Source of the DNA: an uncultured Clostridia bacterium
Lineage (GTDB): Bacteria > Bacillota > Clostridia > RUG12999
NCBI GenBank assembly: GCA_934792465.1
Contig: CAKVOK010000055.1
Location: forward strand, 1-22,218
Reading direction: 5' to 3'
Length of the DNA stretch: 22,218 bases
In this document: positions 1 through 9,000 of the stretch, piece after piece
Layout of the letters: the number at the start of each line of letters is the position of its first letter
Numbering within the stretch: position 1 is the stretch's first letter
Notes under the pieces: generated by a model
What the model was told of the DNA's origin: nothing
The model's database searches: none
What the model saw: the letters and a program-made list of their open reading frames with translations, nothing else
Position numbers and translations under genes: made by a program

Positions 1-11
1 GCTGTTTTTAG

Positions 12-58
12 GTGTGAAACCGAAGGTTTCACACAAATGGTTTCGCAAAACCATTTGT
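12..58. repeat. Back-to-back perfect hairpins
   Basis: Two inverted repeats abut. The first is GTGTGAAACC (12-21) with GGTTTCACAC (25-34) and a 3-base loop. The second is ACAAATGGTTT (33-43) with AAACCATTTGT (48-58) and a 4-base loop. They overlap by two bases, so both cannot form fully at once. No long T tract follows, so this is not a classical intrinsic terminator. It could end the transcript of an unseen upstream gene or be a dispersed short palindromic element; a similar paired-hairpin block lies at 5803-5856. Confidence 0.6.
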
Positions 59-268
59 TCAGTAGACATTATATTAAGTGATGAATAAATATACAATGAT
101 GTTGGACGGCATAAAAAATTTAATCGGCGGGGAGTGATTGAGGAAGTCTTGAAGAATATATGATAAGGTCGGGAATCTTATCATATTTAAACGGCGTTTG
201 CGGCTGTGCAAAAGAGCTGCGGATGTAATCCCAAAAATAAAAATATATAGAAGAAAGGTCGTAATTTT
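59..268 (+). other. Leader region of the glycan locus
   Basis: This stretch carries no convincing gene. It contains a perfect 10-bp hairpin, ATATGATAAG (158-167) with CTTATCATAT (177-186), about 80 bases ahead of the first start codon, and an AAAGG ribosome binding site just before 269. I do not see a clean promoter: the best candidate boxes near 139-165 match the consensus poorly. The hairpin would lie in the 5' untranslated region if transcription starts upstream, and may stabilise or attenuate the message. Confidence 0.35.
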
Positions 269-2383
269 ATGAAAAAAACAATAATAGCGTTATTATCGCT
301 CGCAGTACTCATTTCAAGCTTTGTCCCGACAACGTTTGCGGCAGATACGACATATCCGAAAGTAAACACATTTGAAACAACCGATTTTTCGCCTTTTAAA
401 CTTTTGACTACGGATCTTACCAATCAAAGAACAGTGAGCGGATTTAAGGGCAAAACGGCAGATGATACCGGTTTTGCCGCAAGAAGACCGGGAGGACATG
501 CTTATGCAAGAATTTCTATGAACGAAACCATTCCGGTTAATGAAGCTGATAATGACAAGAATTACGCATGGACCTATATGAAATACAGTTTCAATTATCT
601 GGTTGAGGGAAAAGACAGTGTAATAACTTATCTCAGCGGTGCCGAGGGAAAGAGCGGTCAAGATACAAATAACTGCACTATAATGTCTACAACGATTGGT
701 TCGGATAAAATGAAAGCCGGACAATGGAATCACGTTGATTATGTTATCGGATTCAAGAGAAGAACCTCAGGCTCGGTCTACTCAAACTATCAGGTTTTCA
801 CATATCTGAACGGTGAGTATATAGGAACTACGGGCGGAGATGTCGGTAGTAACGGTTATACGTATTTTAACAGCACAAGACAGGATGCACTGAGAATCGA
901 ATTTTATGATACAACAGGTAACGGAGGATACAATTTGTATCTCGATGATATTGAGTTTATGCCGTATACAGACGCATACAACGGCAGAACGACGGCAGAC
1001 AGCCTTATAAAAACTCCGGTGCCGACAATCGATACAGCATTGGCAAGCGTAAAGAACGGAACGGTTTACCCATATGGTACATTAAATGTATCTGACATTA
1101 AAGACGCTCGTGTTTACAGCAATTCGACATTTGGTACGCAGCTGACAGACGGTGCGGTTTCCGTAGGAAACGTTATTGTTGCCGAAAAAGACGGTGTAAT
1201 CGCATATTATCCCGTAACGGACGTTCCGAATAATTATGAATATGAAGTAATTGCAAATGAAAACTTTAACAGCGGTTCGCTCGGATCACTTATTCATACA
1301 TTTGGAGCACCGAATGGCTACGAGGTTGTATCCGGTTTTGCCGGCAAACAAGCTTCCGATAAAGTTGTGAAGCTGATTAAAGAAAGAGCAAATACACCTA
1401 TTGATTGCTTGCACTTTGCTTATACTCCAAAGGCAAACAGCTATTTAACCATAGATTTTACATTTCTGCCGGCTTCGGACAGCGAGTTCAGCAGCTTGAG
1501 AGTACTTACCGGAAACGGCAATAACTTCGCGGGCTATTTAACACCCGAGATGTTTAATAAAGATAGATGGAACAATGTTACGTATATCATTTCTTTTGAT
1601 GAAAACTGTAAGTACAGAACAAAATCATATGTCAACGGCGAGCTGAAAGAGAACAATGGCACCCTGCGTACCGAAACAAATTTCAAGGGTGCGGTACGTA
1701 TAGGAACGGCGGGAAATGCCGAGGGTCTTTGCCACAATACATATCTTGACAATGTAAGAGCTGTCGAATATATAGGAAAAGAACCTGAGGCAGACGCAAT
1801 GCCGCAGCTCAAGGAAGTTGAGGGAACAAAGGCGTCGCTCTCAAAATCTACGGGAACGTTTATTGTAGACGGTGCGCTTAATGTTTCTGCACTTAGAGGA
1901 ACAAACGGCGAGGCTGTAAGAGCATATTCGTATGACGAGCAGACAAAAACAATCGGAGAAGAAATAGCGGTTGTTGATGCGGCAACGTCACAGATTGTTG
2001 TTGTCGAGGGAGCAAACGGCACAATTTCGTATTACTTCGTTCAGCCGGCTTTCTCGATAGAAAGAAGTCTGGTTGATGAGGAAAACAGCACGGTTAATAA
2101 GGGTGATGAACTCTTCAGCTGCAAATACACCTATACCGTCAAAGCAATCAATAACGGAGATAATGACAAAGAAATTTATGTAGCAATGGGCAGATATGAC
2201 AAAGACGGAAAACTGAAAAACTTTGTGGCTGCAAAGGATACAATCTCCAACAACACAAGCAATTTTGAAAAACAGGTTTCTATTGACTTAACAAACGAAA
2301 CTTTGGGCGTGGATGATTATATTGCCGTATTTACATGGGACGCAAATATGAAACCGTATACAAATTCTTTCAAAACAAAATAA
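269..2383 (+). CDS. Secreted protein with two LamG-like modules
   Basis: The 704-residue product starts with a clear signal peptide (basic MKKT, hydrophobic stretch, probable cleavage after TTFA-A near residue 25). Two homologous units follow. Each is a concanavalin-type (LamG-like) beta-sandwich ending in an LYLDDIEF/TYLDNVRA-type strand (about residues 30-235 and 325-510), followed by a small domain with TLNVSDI/ALNVSAL and a final IAYYPV/ISYYFV strand. The last 90 residues form a module with YVAMGRYDKDGKL and FTWDANMKP that recurs in two other proteins of this window. I see no catalytic signature. A role in binding the target glycan at the cell surface is inferred from the LamG-like fold and the downstream sugar importer. 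An AAAGG site about 10 bases upstream supports this start. A hairpin at 2402-2444 separates it from the permease gene. Confidence 0.8.
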   Translation: MKKTIIALLSLAVLISSFVPTTFAADTTYPKVNTFETTDFSPFKLLTTDLTNQRTVSGFKGKTADDTGFAARRPGGHAYARISMNETIPVNEADNDKNYAWTYMKYSFNYLVEGKDSVITYLSGAEGKSGQDTNNCTIMSTTIGSDKMKAGQWNHVDYVIGFKRRTSGSVYSNYQVFTYLNGEYIGTTGGDVGSNGYTYFNSTRQDALRIEFYDTTGNGGYNLYLDDIEFMPYTDAYNGRTTADSLIKTPVPTIDTALASVKNGTVYPYGTLNVSDIKDARVYSNSTFGTQLTDGAVSVGNVIVAEKDGVIAYYPVTDVPNNYEYEVIANENFNSGSLGSLIHTFGAPNGYEVVSGFAGKQASDKVVKLIKERANTPIDCLHFAYTPKANSYLTIDFTFLPASDSEFSSLRVLTGNGNNFAGYLTPEMFNKDRWNNVTYIISFDENCKYRTKSYVNGELKENNGTLRTETNFKGAVRIGTAGNAEGLCHNTYLDNVRAVEYIGKEPEADAMPQLKEVEGTKASLSKSTGTFIVDGALNVSALRGTNGEAVRAYSYDEQTKTIGEEIAVVDAATSQIVVVEGANGTISYYFVQPAFSIERSLVDEENSTVNKGDELFSCKYTYTVKAINNGDNDKEIYVAMGRYDKDGKLKNFVAAKDTISNNTSNFEKQVSIDLTNETLGVDDYIAVFTWDANMKPYTNSFKTK

Positions 2384-2401
2384 AAAGTACATTTTAATAT
2401 A

Positions 2402-2444
2402 ATACTTCAGCCACGTATTGCATATTATACGGCGGCTGAAGTAT
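2402..2444 (+). terminator. Intercistronic hairpin after LamG protein
   Basis: ATACTTCAGCC (2402-2412) pairs perfectly with GGCTGAAGTAT (2434-2444), and a shorter CGTAT/ATACG stem (2414-2418/2427-2431) can form inside. There is no U tract, so it may be a weak terminator or an RNA-processing and stability element that lets the secreted protein be made at a level different from the permeases. Just after it, the 18 bases at 2449-2466 resemble those at 5866-5883. Confidence 0.55.
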
Positions 2445-2476
2445 ATGGGAACTGCGCAATTCTTAGGAGGATCAAT

Positions 2477-3394
2477 GTGAAAAGAAAGAAAATAGAGTTC
2501 GGGAGAAAAAATACCGTTGAACTGCTGGCAATGTCAATTATTCCGCTGTGCGTTTTAATTTGCTTCAGCTATATTCCGATGGTTGGACTGATACTCGCAT
2601 TTAAAAATTTTAACTATGTGGGCGGAATATTCGGCTCGCCGTGGTGCGGACTTAACAATTTTAAATTTTTGTTTGCAAATTCGGATGTAGCACGAATTAC
2701 AAAAAACACACTTGTTCTTAATTTGCTGTTCATTCTCACTACAACGGTGGGCGGAGTTGTTTTTGCAATAATATTGAATGAAATTCGATCTAAGTCCGCA
2801 TTGAGGGCGTATCAGACTTGTATGTTTTTGCCGTATATTTTATCGGCATCTATTGTTGCGTATGTCGTATTCTCTCTTTTGAATGCGGACTACGGTGTAA
2901 TAAACGTATTGCTGAAAAAAATGGGAAAAGAGCCGGTTTTGTGGTATTCGGAACCGAAATACTGGTATACGATTCTTGTGCTGACAAATTTTTGGAAGGG
3001 AATAGGCTACAGTACAATTATCTATTATGCAAGCGTTATTTCAATTGATGAATCTTATTACGAAGCCGCAACAATAGATGGAACAAATTGGCTGCAATCA
3101 CATTTGTATGTTACAATTCCAATGATAACACCGATGATTATAACACTTGTAATTATGAATGTCGGACACGTTTTTTATTCCGATTTCGGTCTGTTCTATA
3201 TGGTTCCGAAAAACACCGGGGCATTGTATCCGGCAACAGATGTAATAGATACATATGTGTACAGAGCTTTGTCCGGCGGAGATTTCGGAAAATCGGCAGC
3301 GGTGGGATTATATCAATCTGTTGTTGGATTCATACTTGTCGTTGTCGCTAACAAGCTGGCAAAGTCGTATGACAAAAATTCCGCAATATTTTAA
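2477..3394 (+). CDS. lplB: Sugar ABC transporter permease, LplB type
   Basis: This 305-residue integral membrane protein has six predicted membrane segments (about residues 14-43, 75-100, 113-135, 165-187, 212-235 and 274-296). It carries the ABC-importer coupling motif EAATIDGTN, beginning near residue 196, where the permease contacts the ATPase. It matches the LplB family (binding-protein-dependent transport permease, PF00528) that imports complex oligosaccharides in Firmicutes. The start is GTG at 2477: the overlapping ATG two bases upstream runs straight into TGA, and AGGAGG at 2465-2470 is ideally spaced. It is followed after 12 bases by the second permease and then the lipoprotein binding protein. 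No ATPase gene is nearby; such importers usually share an MsmK-like ATPase encoded elsewhere. Confidence 0.93.
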   Translation: MKRKKIEFGRKNTVELLAMSIIPLCVLICFSYIPMVGLILAFKNFNYVGGIFGSPWCGLNNFKFLFANSDVARITKNTLVLNLLFILTTTVGGVVFAIILNEIRSKSALRAYQTCMFLPYILSASIVAYVVFSLLNADYGVINVLLKKMGKEPVLWYSEPKYWYTILVLTNFWKGIGYSTIIYYASVISIDESYYEAATIDGTNWLQSHLYVTIPMITPMIITLVIMNVGHVFYSDFGLFYMVPKNTGALYPATDVIDTYVYRALSGGDFGKSAAVGLYQSVVGFILVVVANKLAKSYDKNSAIF

Positions 3395-3406
3395 TGGAGG
3401 AACGAT

Positions 3407-4285
3407 ATGGTACAGAATAAAAAAAGCAGAATTGCAGGCAAGTTCTTTTCACATTTGGTATTCATTATTTTGTCGGCGCTGTGCCTGGCTCCGATTCTTT
3501 TGCTGCTCTCGGTATCTCTGTCCGACAACGGGGAAATACTGAGAAACGGCTATTCGCTGATACCGAGAAAAATCAACCTTGAGGCGTATATATATCTTTC
3601 AAAGGATTTGTCGAAAATCGCAAGGGCATACGGGATAACCTTTGTATCGACGTTCTTCGGATTTCTCGGCGGTATAATATGCACAATTTTGCTCGCATAT
3701 GTAATGTCGAGAAAGGATTTCAAATACAGAAAGGCAATTACACTGATAGTATTCTTTACAATGCTGTTTCATGCCGGACTGTTCCCGACGTATATTTGGA
3801 TAACCAAATATCTGCATCTTAAAAACAACATATTGGTAATGATTGTTCCGGGCTTTGTCACGGCATGGTATGTTATGCTTATGAGATCGTTCTTTGCGGC
3901 TATACCCGATGAAATAATCGAGGCGGCTATAATTGACGGCTGCGGAAATATGGGTGTGCTGGTGAAAATTGTCACGCCGCTTTCCAAGCCGGCTATCGCA
4001 ACAGTATCGCTTTTCATTATATTAAAGTATTTTAATGATTGGCAAACGTCTATGCTTTATATGGATTCGTCAAGAGTTTCAATACAGTATTTCCTGTATA
4101 AAACAATGAACAATCTTTCGGAAGCGCAAAACAGCACCATCGGCTTTACCTCGTATGAGGATTTTCCGCAGGAGCCTGTTCGTATGGCTATTGCCGTAAT
4201 TACAGTGTTCCCGGTTCTCGTGCTGTTCCCGTTTTTGCAAAAATATTTTGTAAGAGGTATAACGCTAGGATCGGTAAAGGGTTAA
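3407..4285 (+). CDS. ytcP: Sugar ABC transporter permease, YtcP type
   Basis: This 292-residue membrane protein is the second half of the heterodimeric permease. It matches the YtcP/AraQ-type family (PF00528), with about six hydrophobic segments, the first at residues 11-35. Its coupling motif EAAIIDGCGN begins near residue 172, followed by the usual V-TPLSKPA stretch, and it ends in the typical QKYFVRGITLGSVKG. A GGAGG site lies just before the ATG, and only 12 bases separate it from the upstream permease, so the two are co-transcribed. Substrate cannot be read from the permease; the surrounding GH99-like, GH130 and GH105 genes suggest mannose- and uronic-acid-containing oligosaccharides. 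Confidence 0.93.
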   Translation: MVQNKKSRIAGKFFSHLVFIILSALCLAPILLLLSVSLSDNGEILRNGYSLIPRKINLEAYIYLSKDLSKIARAYGITFVSTFFGFLGGIICTILLAYVMSRKDFKYRKAITLIVFFTMLFHAGLFPTYIWITKYLHLKNNILVMIVPGFVTAWYVMLMRSFFAAIPDEIIEAAIIDGCGNMGVLVKIVTPLSKPAIATVSLFIILKYFNDWQTSMLYMDSSRVSIQYFLYKTMNNLSEAQNSTIGFTSYEDFPQEPVRMAIAVITVFPVLVLFPFLQKYFVRGITLGSVKG

Positions 4286-4302
4286 TCATAAACACATTTA
4301 TA

Positions 4303-4342
4303 GAAAGGAGAGTACGATATATTTTATCGTGCGATAAAAATA
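4303..4342 (+). promoter_or_regulatory. Distant ribosome binding site with hairpin spacer
   Basis: The strong site GAAAGGAG (4303-4310) lies 32 bases before the ATG of the binding-protein gene, far more than usual, and no in-frame start exists between them. The spacer contains ACGATA (4314-4319) pairing with TATCGT (4325-4330), and an alternative TATCG/CGATA hairpin (4325-4329/4332-4336). Folding of the spacer would bring the ribosome binding site closer to the start. A switch between the two folds is possible but is inference. Confidence 0.4.
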
Positions 4343-5803
4343 ATGAATAAAATGAAAAAAATAATTTCCATTTTGCTTGCTTCGGTACTTATGACGGCAG
4401 CCCTCTCGGGATGCGGAAAGAAAGAAGCGAGTATCCCTACATTAAACTGGTATTTGTTCTTTGCGGACCAAAACGATTTGCCGTTGGTTCAGGAAGAATT
4501 AAATAAAATTACAGAAAAAAATCTCGGCTGTCACGTTAATATAGTGAGAATAGAGGACGGTGACTACAACGAGAAGATTAAGCTCGGCTTGGCAGGCGGC
4601 GAGGCTATTGACATTTGTCATATGGCTCCGAGATTTAACTTTTATTCTCATCTGAACAGAGGAGCTTTCCTTGCATTGGATGAATTGATAGAGAAAAATG
4701 CACCTGATATGTATGATATTATGCCGGAAAAATTCTGGGATGCGCCGAGAGTAAACGGTAAGCTTTACGGTATTCCGAACTATCAGATTGTAGGCAGAAT
4801 GAACGGCTTTGTATGCCTGAAAGAACTGACGGACAAGTATAATTTCGATTTGTCCAAGGTTGAAAAGCTTGAAGACATGGAACCGTATTATGCGGCGGTT
4901 AAAGCCGGCGAGGATTCGAATATGCGATGCTTTAACGGTGCCAACGGCGCTTATAGCTGGGGCATGAGCCATTTTATCGGTTTTGACGCAATAGGCTCCG
5001 AAAAATATCCGTGTGCGGTAAGAAATGATGATGATTCATTGACGGTTATAAATCAATATGAAACGGAAGAATTCAAAAATTACTGCAATCTTATGAGAGA
5101 GTGGTATAACAAAGGATATATTCCGAAACTTGGTTCAAACGACAGCAGCGCAGACCTCTTAAAACAGGGATTGGTTGCGTCAAACCTCGATAACATCGCA
5201 CCCGGATTTATCCCCAAAATGGAACTGCAGCGAAACGGAAGAGCGGTAGATACAAAGGTAATCGACCCTCCGTTCGTAAACACGTCAAATATTATCGCTA
5301 CAATGAACTGCGTTGTTGCCACAACAAAATATCCGGAATTATGCGTTAAGTTTTTGAATATGGTAAACCATAATGTTGACAATGTGTATAATCTCCTCTG
5401 CTATGGTATAGAGGGCAAACACTACAACAAAGTCGGCGAAAACAGAATAGAAACCATTAAGGATTCCGGGTATGCACCGAATAAATCGTGGGAATTCGGA
5501 AACAACTTCAATGCTTATCTGATGGAAGGGCAGGAAGATGATATTTGGGAACAGACAAAGGAAGTAAACGAAACGGCAACAGTTTCCAAACTGCTCGGTT
5601 TTGCGCTTGATACAGAACCGATAAAAAGTGAGCTTGAGGCTTGCAATGCGGCGGTTGAAGAATATATGTATAATCTGACGGCAGGTGCGGTTGATATTGA
5701 TACAAAACTTCCCGAATTTCAGAAAAAACTGAAAAATGCCGGTGTGGACAGAATGATAGCGGAAGTTCAAAAACAGGTTGATGAATGGAAAAAGAATAAA
5801 TAA
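4343..5803 (+). CDS. Lipoprotein sugar-binding protein of ABC importer
   Basis: The 486-residue product has a lipoprotein signal with lipobox LSGC and a lipidated Cys24, anchoring it to the outer face of the membrane. The body is that of an extracellular solute-binding protein: an EELNKITEKNLG helix near the N-terminus, a G-EAIDICHM strand, then VNGKLYGIPNYQ. The C-terminal helical tail resembles the DUF3502-type end of LplA/YtcQ-like binding proteins. It captures the oligosaccharide for the two permeases encoded just upstream, and its length and gene order are typical. The only unusual point is the long spacer between ribosome binding site and start. A strong paired hairpin follows the stop codon, so it may end the transporter transcript. 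Confidence 0.92.
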   Translation: MNKMKKIISILLASVLMTAALSGCGKKEASIPTLNWYLFFADQNDLPLVQEELNKITEKNLGCHVNIVRIEDGDYNEKIKLGLAGGEAIDICHMAPRFNFYSHLNRGAFLALDELIEKNAPDMYDIMPEKFWDAPRVNGKLYGIPNYQIVGRMNGFVCLKELTDKYNFDLSKVEKLEDMEPYYAAVKAGEDSNMRCFNGANGAYSWGMSHFIGFDAIGSEKYPCAVRNDDDSLTVINQYETEEFKNYCNLMREWYNKGYIPKLGSNDSSADLLKQGLVASNLDNIAPGFIPKMELQRNGRAVDTKVIDPPFVNTSNIIATMNCVVATTKYPELCVKFLNMVNHNVDNVYNLLCYGIEGKHYNKVGENRIETIKDSGYAPNKSWEFGNNFNAYLMEGQEDDIWEQTKEVNETATVSKLLGFALDTEPIKSELEACNAAVEEYMYNLTAGAVDIDTKLPEFQKKLKNAGVDRMIAEVQKQVDEWKKNK

Positions 5804-5856
5804 TTCCGCATTTGCGGAATACGTATGGCATAGCAAAATAATGCTATGCCATACGT
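5803..5856 (+). terminator. Double hairpin ending the transporter unit
   Basis: Two perfect hairpins abut directly after the binding-protein stop codon. The first is ATTCCGC (5803-5809) with GCGGAAT (5814-5820). The second is a 15-bp stem, ACGTATGGCATAGCA (5821-5835) with its reverse complement (5842-5856), and a 6-base loop. Only a few A residues follow, with no U tract. They probably terminate or protect the transporter transcript. The layout mirrors the paired hairpins at 12-58. Confidence 0.6.
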
Positions 5857-5933
5857 AAAAATGATGAATTTCGCAATTGTTCAAGTGTAAGGATTTTGTG
5901 CTTTTTTGCCAAAAGCCTTGCATTTTAAAGGCA

Positions 5934-5951
5934 GCTGTCGTCCCCGACAGC
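5934..5951 (+). other. GC-rich hairpin upstream of GH99-like gene
   Basis: GCTGTCG (5934-5940) pairs with CGACAGC (5945-5951) around a TCCC loop, and outer AAAG/CTTT bases can extend it. There is no U tract downstream, and the next start codon is 70 bases away. It could be a second weak terminator or a 5' leader element of the following gene. Confidence 0.35.
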
Positions 5952-6020
5952 AGACTTTAATTTAACAGAGATTGATGGATTATACGTGATAAAAAATATT
6001 TTTGAAATGAGTTGTAATAT

Positions 6021-9000
6021 ATGAAAAAAATCGTATCATTTATTTTATGTATTTATATTATTTTCGGTATATGTCCGGAAACTTCATTTGCGTCATATAC
6101 TCAAAGTTCGGATATTGTGTATGAAATTTATAAAACTATGCCGTATTGTGCGGGAGAGCTTGCTGCGCTGAGGGTTTATGACGGTACGGATTTGTTTTAC
6201 ATTACAGATGATTACATTGCCGATGATGACACATTTTACTGCGAAATACCGGGCGTCAAGCTTGGGAAAAAATACAGCTATAAGCTGACTGCTTCGGGCG
6301 GAGACGAGGTAAGTGATACGTTTACGGTTGAGTATGACAACGAGGCATATTCAATACTCGATGATGATTTTTTGAGTACAGCCCCAAATGCGGCTGACGG
6401 AATAAATAATTACTCATGGGATATTTACAGCGGCGGAGGCAGCGTCACAAACTATGACGAACAGGGGAAATCCCATATTCCGCTGACATTAAACGATACG
6501 TCGGCGAATGATTTTGTTTCCGCAACAAGAGTTCTTGAAGAAACCGAAAAAACAAGGATTGCTCTTGAATACAGAATGAAGATAAGCAATTTAAACGTCG
6601 GAGCGGTAGTCAGCCTGAGCTACGATGATAAGAATTGCATAAAAATATATGAAAACAACGGCAGCTTATATTGTAATGATACCTACGTCTGCTCTATAGA
6701 GGCGTCCAAAGACTATGGTATTCGCATTGATGCCGATTTGCTGACAAAACAGGCGAATATTTTTGTGAACGGAAAGAGAACGGAATTTTGCGTTGAACTC
6801 GGAAAGCTGAACAAAATATGTCTTTCCACAGCGGCGGAAAGCGTCGGTAAATTTCAGATTGCACCGATTAAGCTTACAAGAGGTTATTATGTATGCGACA
6901 ATGCAATTGCTTTTGCGTCAATGAGCAGATTGGATACAGATTCGCAGTTTTGTGCAAAGGGATACACAAATGCGGCGCTTACAAGGACGTTTAATTATGA
7001 TATATACAGCTATAATTTTGCCGGTGCGGCACATAATCCGATAAATTTCAGCAAAAGCTTTGATGAAATAACAAAAAAGGCGGTCTTTTCATTCAGGCTT
7101 TACAGCGTGAATAAGTTGCAGGAGATGTCGATAAACTTCGGGGATTTTTATTCATACATATCCGACGGAGATTTTTATGTGCGTCTTGCAAACGGCGAGG
7201 GTAAAAAAGTCAAAACTTTGCGAGAGGATTTTTGGCATTTGTTCCGAATAACATATGATCCGAATACGGGATTGTCGGATATACAAATCAACGGCAATGA
7301 TCTTGAAAAGAATGTTTCGGTATCTTCCGGCGGAAAAACCATTTCGTCCGTTTGCTTTGCCGGCGGCAAAAACAGCGATACATTTAAACTTGATGATATT
7401 ATGGTTTTTGAATATCCGACATATGACGAATATCCGTCGGAGCCTAAAACGATTAAAAAATCCGATAATGATGTAATTGTCGGAATGCAGGAATGTGATA
7501 TTTGGCAGGAGGGAAACCATTTTGGCTGGGAATACCTCTCCGAATACAACAGACGTACTCCGTATCTCGGATATTATGACGACGGCAATACGGAAGCCAT
7601 TGATTGGCAGATAAAATATATGGTTGAACACGGCGTTGATTTTATGTACAAATGCTGGTATCAATCGGTCGTTTCGGATTTTGCGATCAATAAGCCTCGG
7701 ATAAGCGGATACGCTTTGGACGAGGGACTGTTCAACGCAAGATACAAGGATAAAATAAAATTCGCTCTGTTATGGGAAAACTCAAGTCTGAATCCCGATT
7801 ATGCAACGCTTGAGGGATTTAAGAAGTATGTTGTCCCGTATTGGATGGAATATTATTTTACAAATTCGAATTATTTGGTGCTTGACAATAAGATTGTTTT
7901 GGGAGTTTATCGGGGAGATAATCTTGAAAAAACATATGGTGCGGAGGGCGCAAAGGAAGCAATAGCATATCTGACTGAGCAGGTGAAAACCATACCGGGA
8001 ATTGACGGATTGTATCTTATTGCGTCGGGTCTGACGTACAAGACGTCGGAACTTCAAAAACTGTCGGATGTCGGCTTTGACGCGGTTTGCAGATACTCAA
8101 AAACCACTTACGCAAATACCCCGGCGAGATTTATAGACAAAACGGCAGAGGATTCGAATAACGGAGTTATTAAATCCATACCTATCGTTTCGACAGGGTT
8201 CGACAGCCGACCGTGGAACGGCTCGGAGGGAGTGACGTTTACACCGAGTGCGGTAACGGATATTTGCAAATCGATAAAAGAATCGCTGTTTTCAAAGGAA
8301 CAATATACAAGCTCCTTAGACAGACTTTTGATGCTTGATAACTGGAATGAATACGGCGAGGGACATTTCTTTATGCCGTCTGCACTTGCCGGGTTTGATT
8401 ATCTTGAGGCTGTCGGCTCTGTTTTCGGTCAGCCGGAGCATATCGATGAAATTCCGACAGACAAGGAAAGACTGGGACATTTATATAAAAAGACGCATGA
8501 CGGCGGCAACGAAACGGTGAACTGGAGTGATAACAACACAACCTGTTTGCTGAGATATGATTTTAACTCCGCAGATGAAAAGCCTAAATCGTATTATAAT
8601 ATTACGGGTTTAAAAACAGAAAACGGCAGATTGAGCGGAAAAGCAAGCGGAAACGACCCTATGTTCTATTCGGAGGATAATCTCGGAATAGAATTGAAAG
8701 GCAATGAACTTATTCATATAAGGTATAAAACAAATTCCGCAAATTTAAAGACGACTGTGTATTTTGCAACCGATACCGATACGGAATTTTCGCAGGACAA
8801 GAGCATTGCGGCAAATGTTCCGTCGGGTGCCGGTGATGTTACGGATGTATACTTTGATTTATCAAAGCTTTCAACAGGAGAAGCAGCGAATTCCAAGTGG
8901 AGCGGCACATTAAAGCGTTTGAGATTTGACCCGTTTGACAATACGCCCGGCAGTACCTTTGAGTATGACTTAATTGAATTGTTAAGATATCATACAGGAG

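Noticed and set aside
59..268. Promoter for the whole glycan locus
   Set aside because: Candidate boxes near 139-165 have only weak similarity at the -10 position, so I did not call one.
2818..3542. Alternative + strand frames within the permease genes
   Set aside because: They overlap strongly supported permeases in other frames and show cysteine- and arginine-rich composition without motifs.
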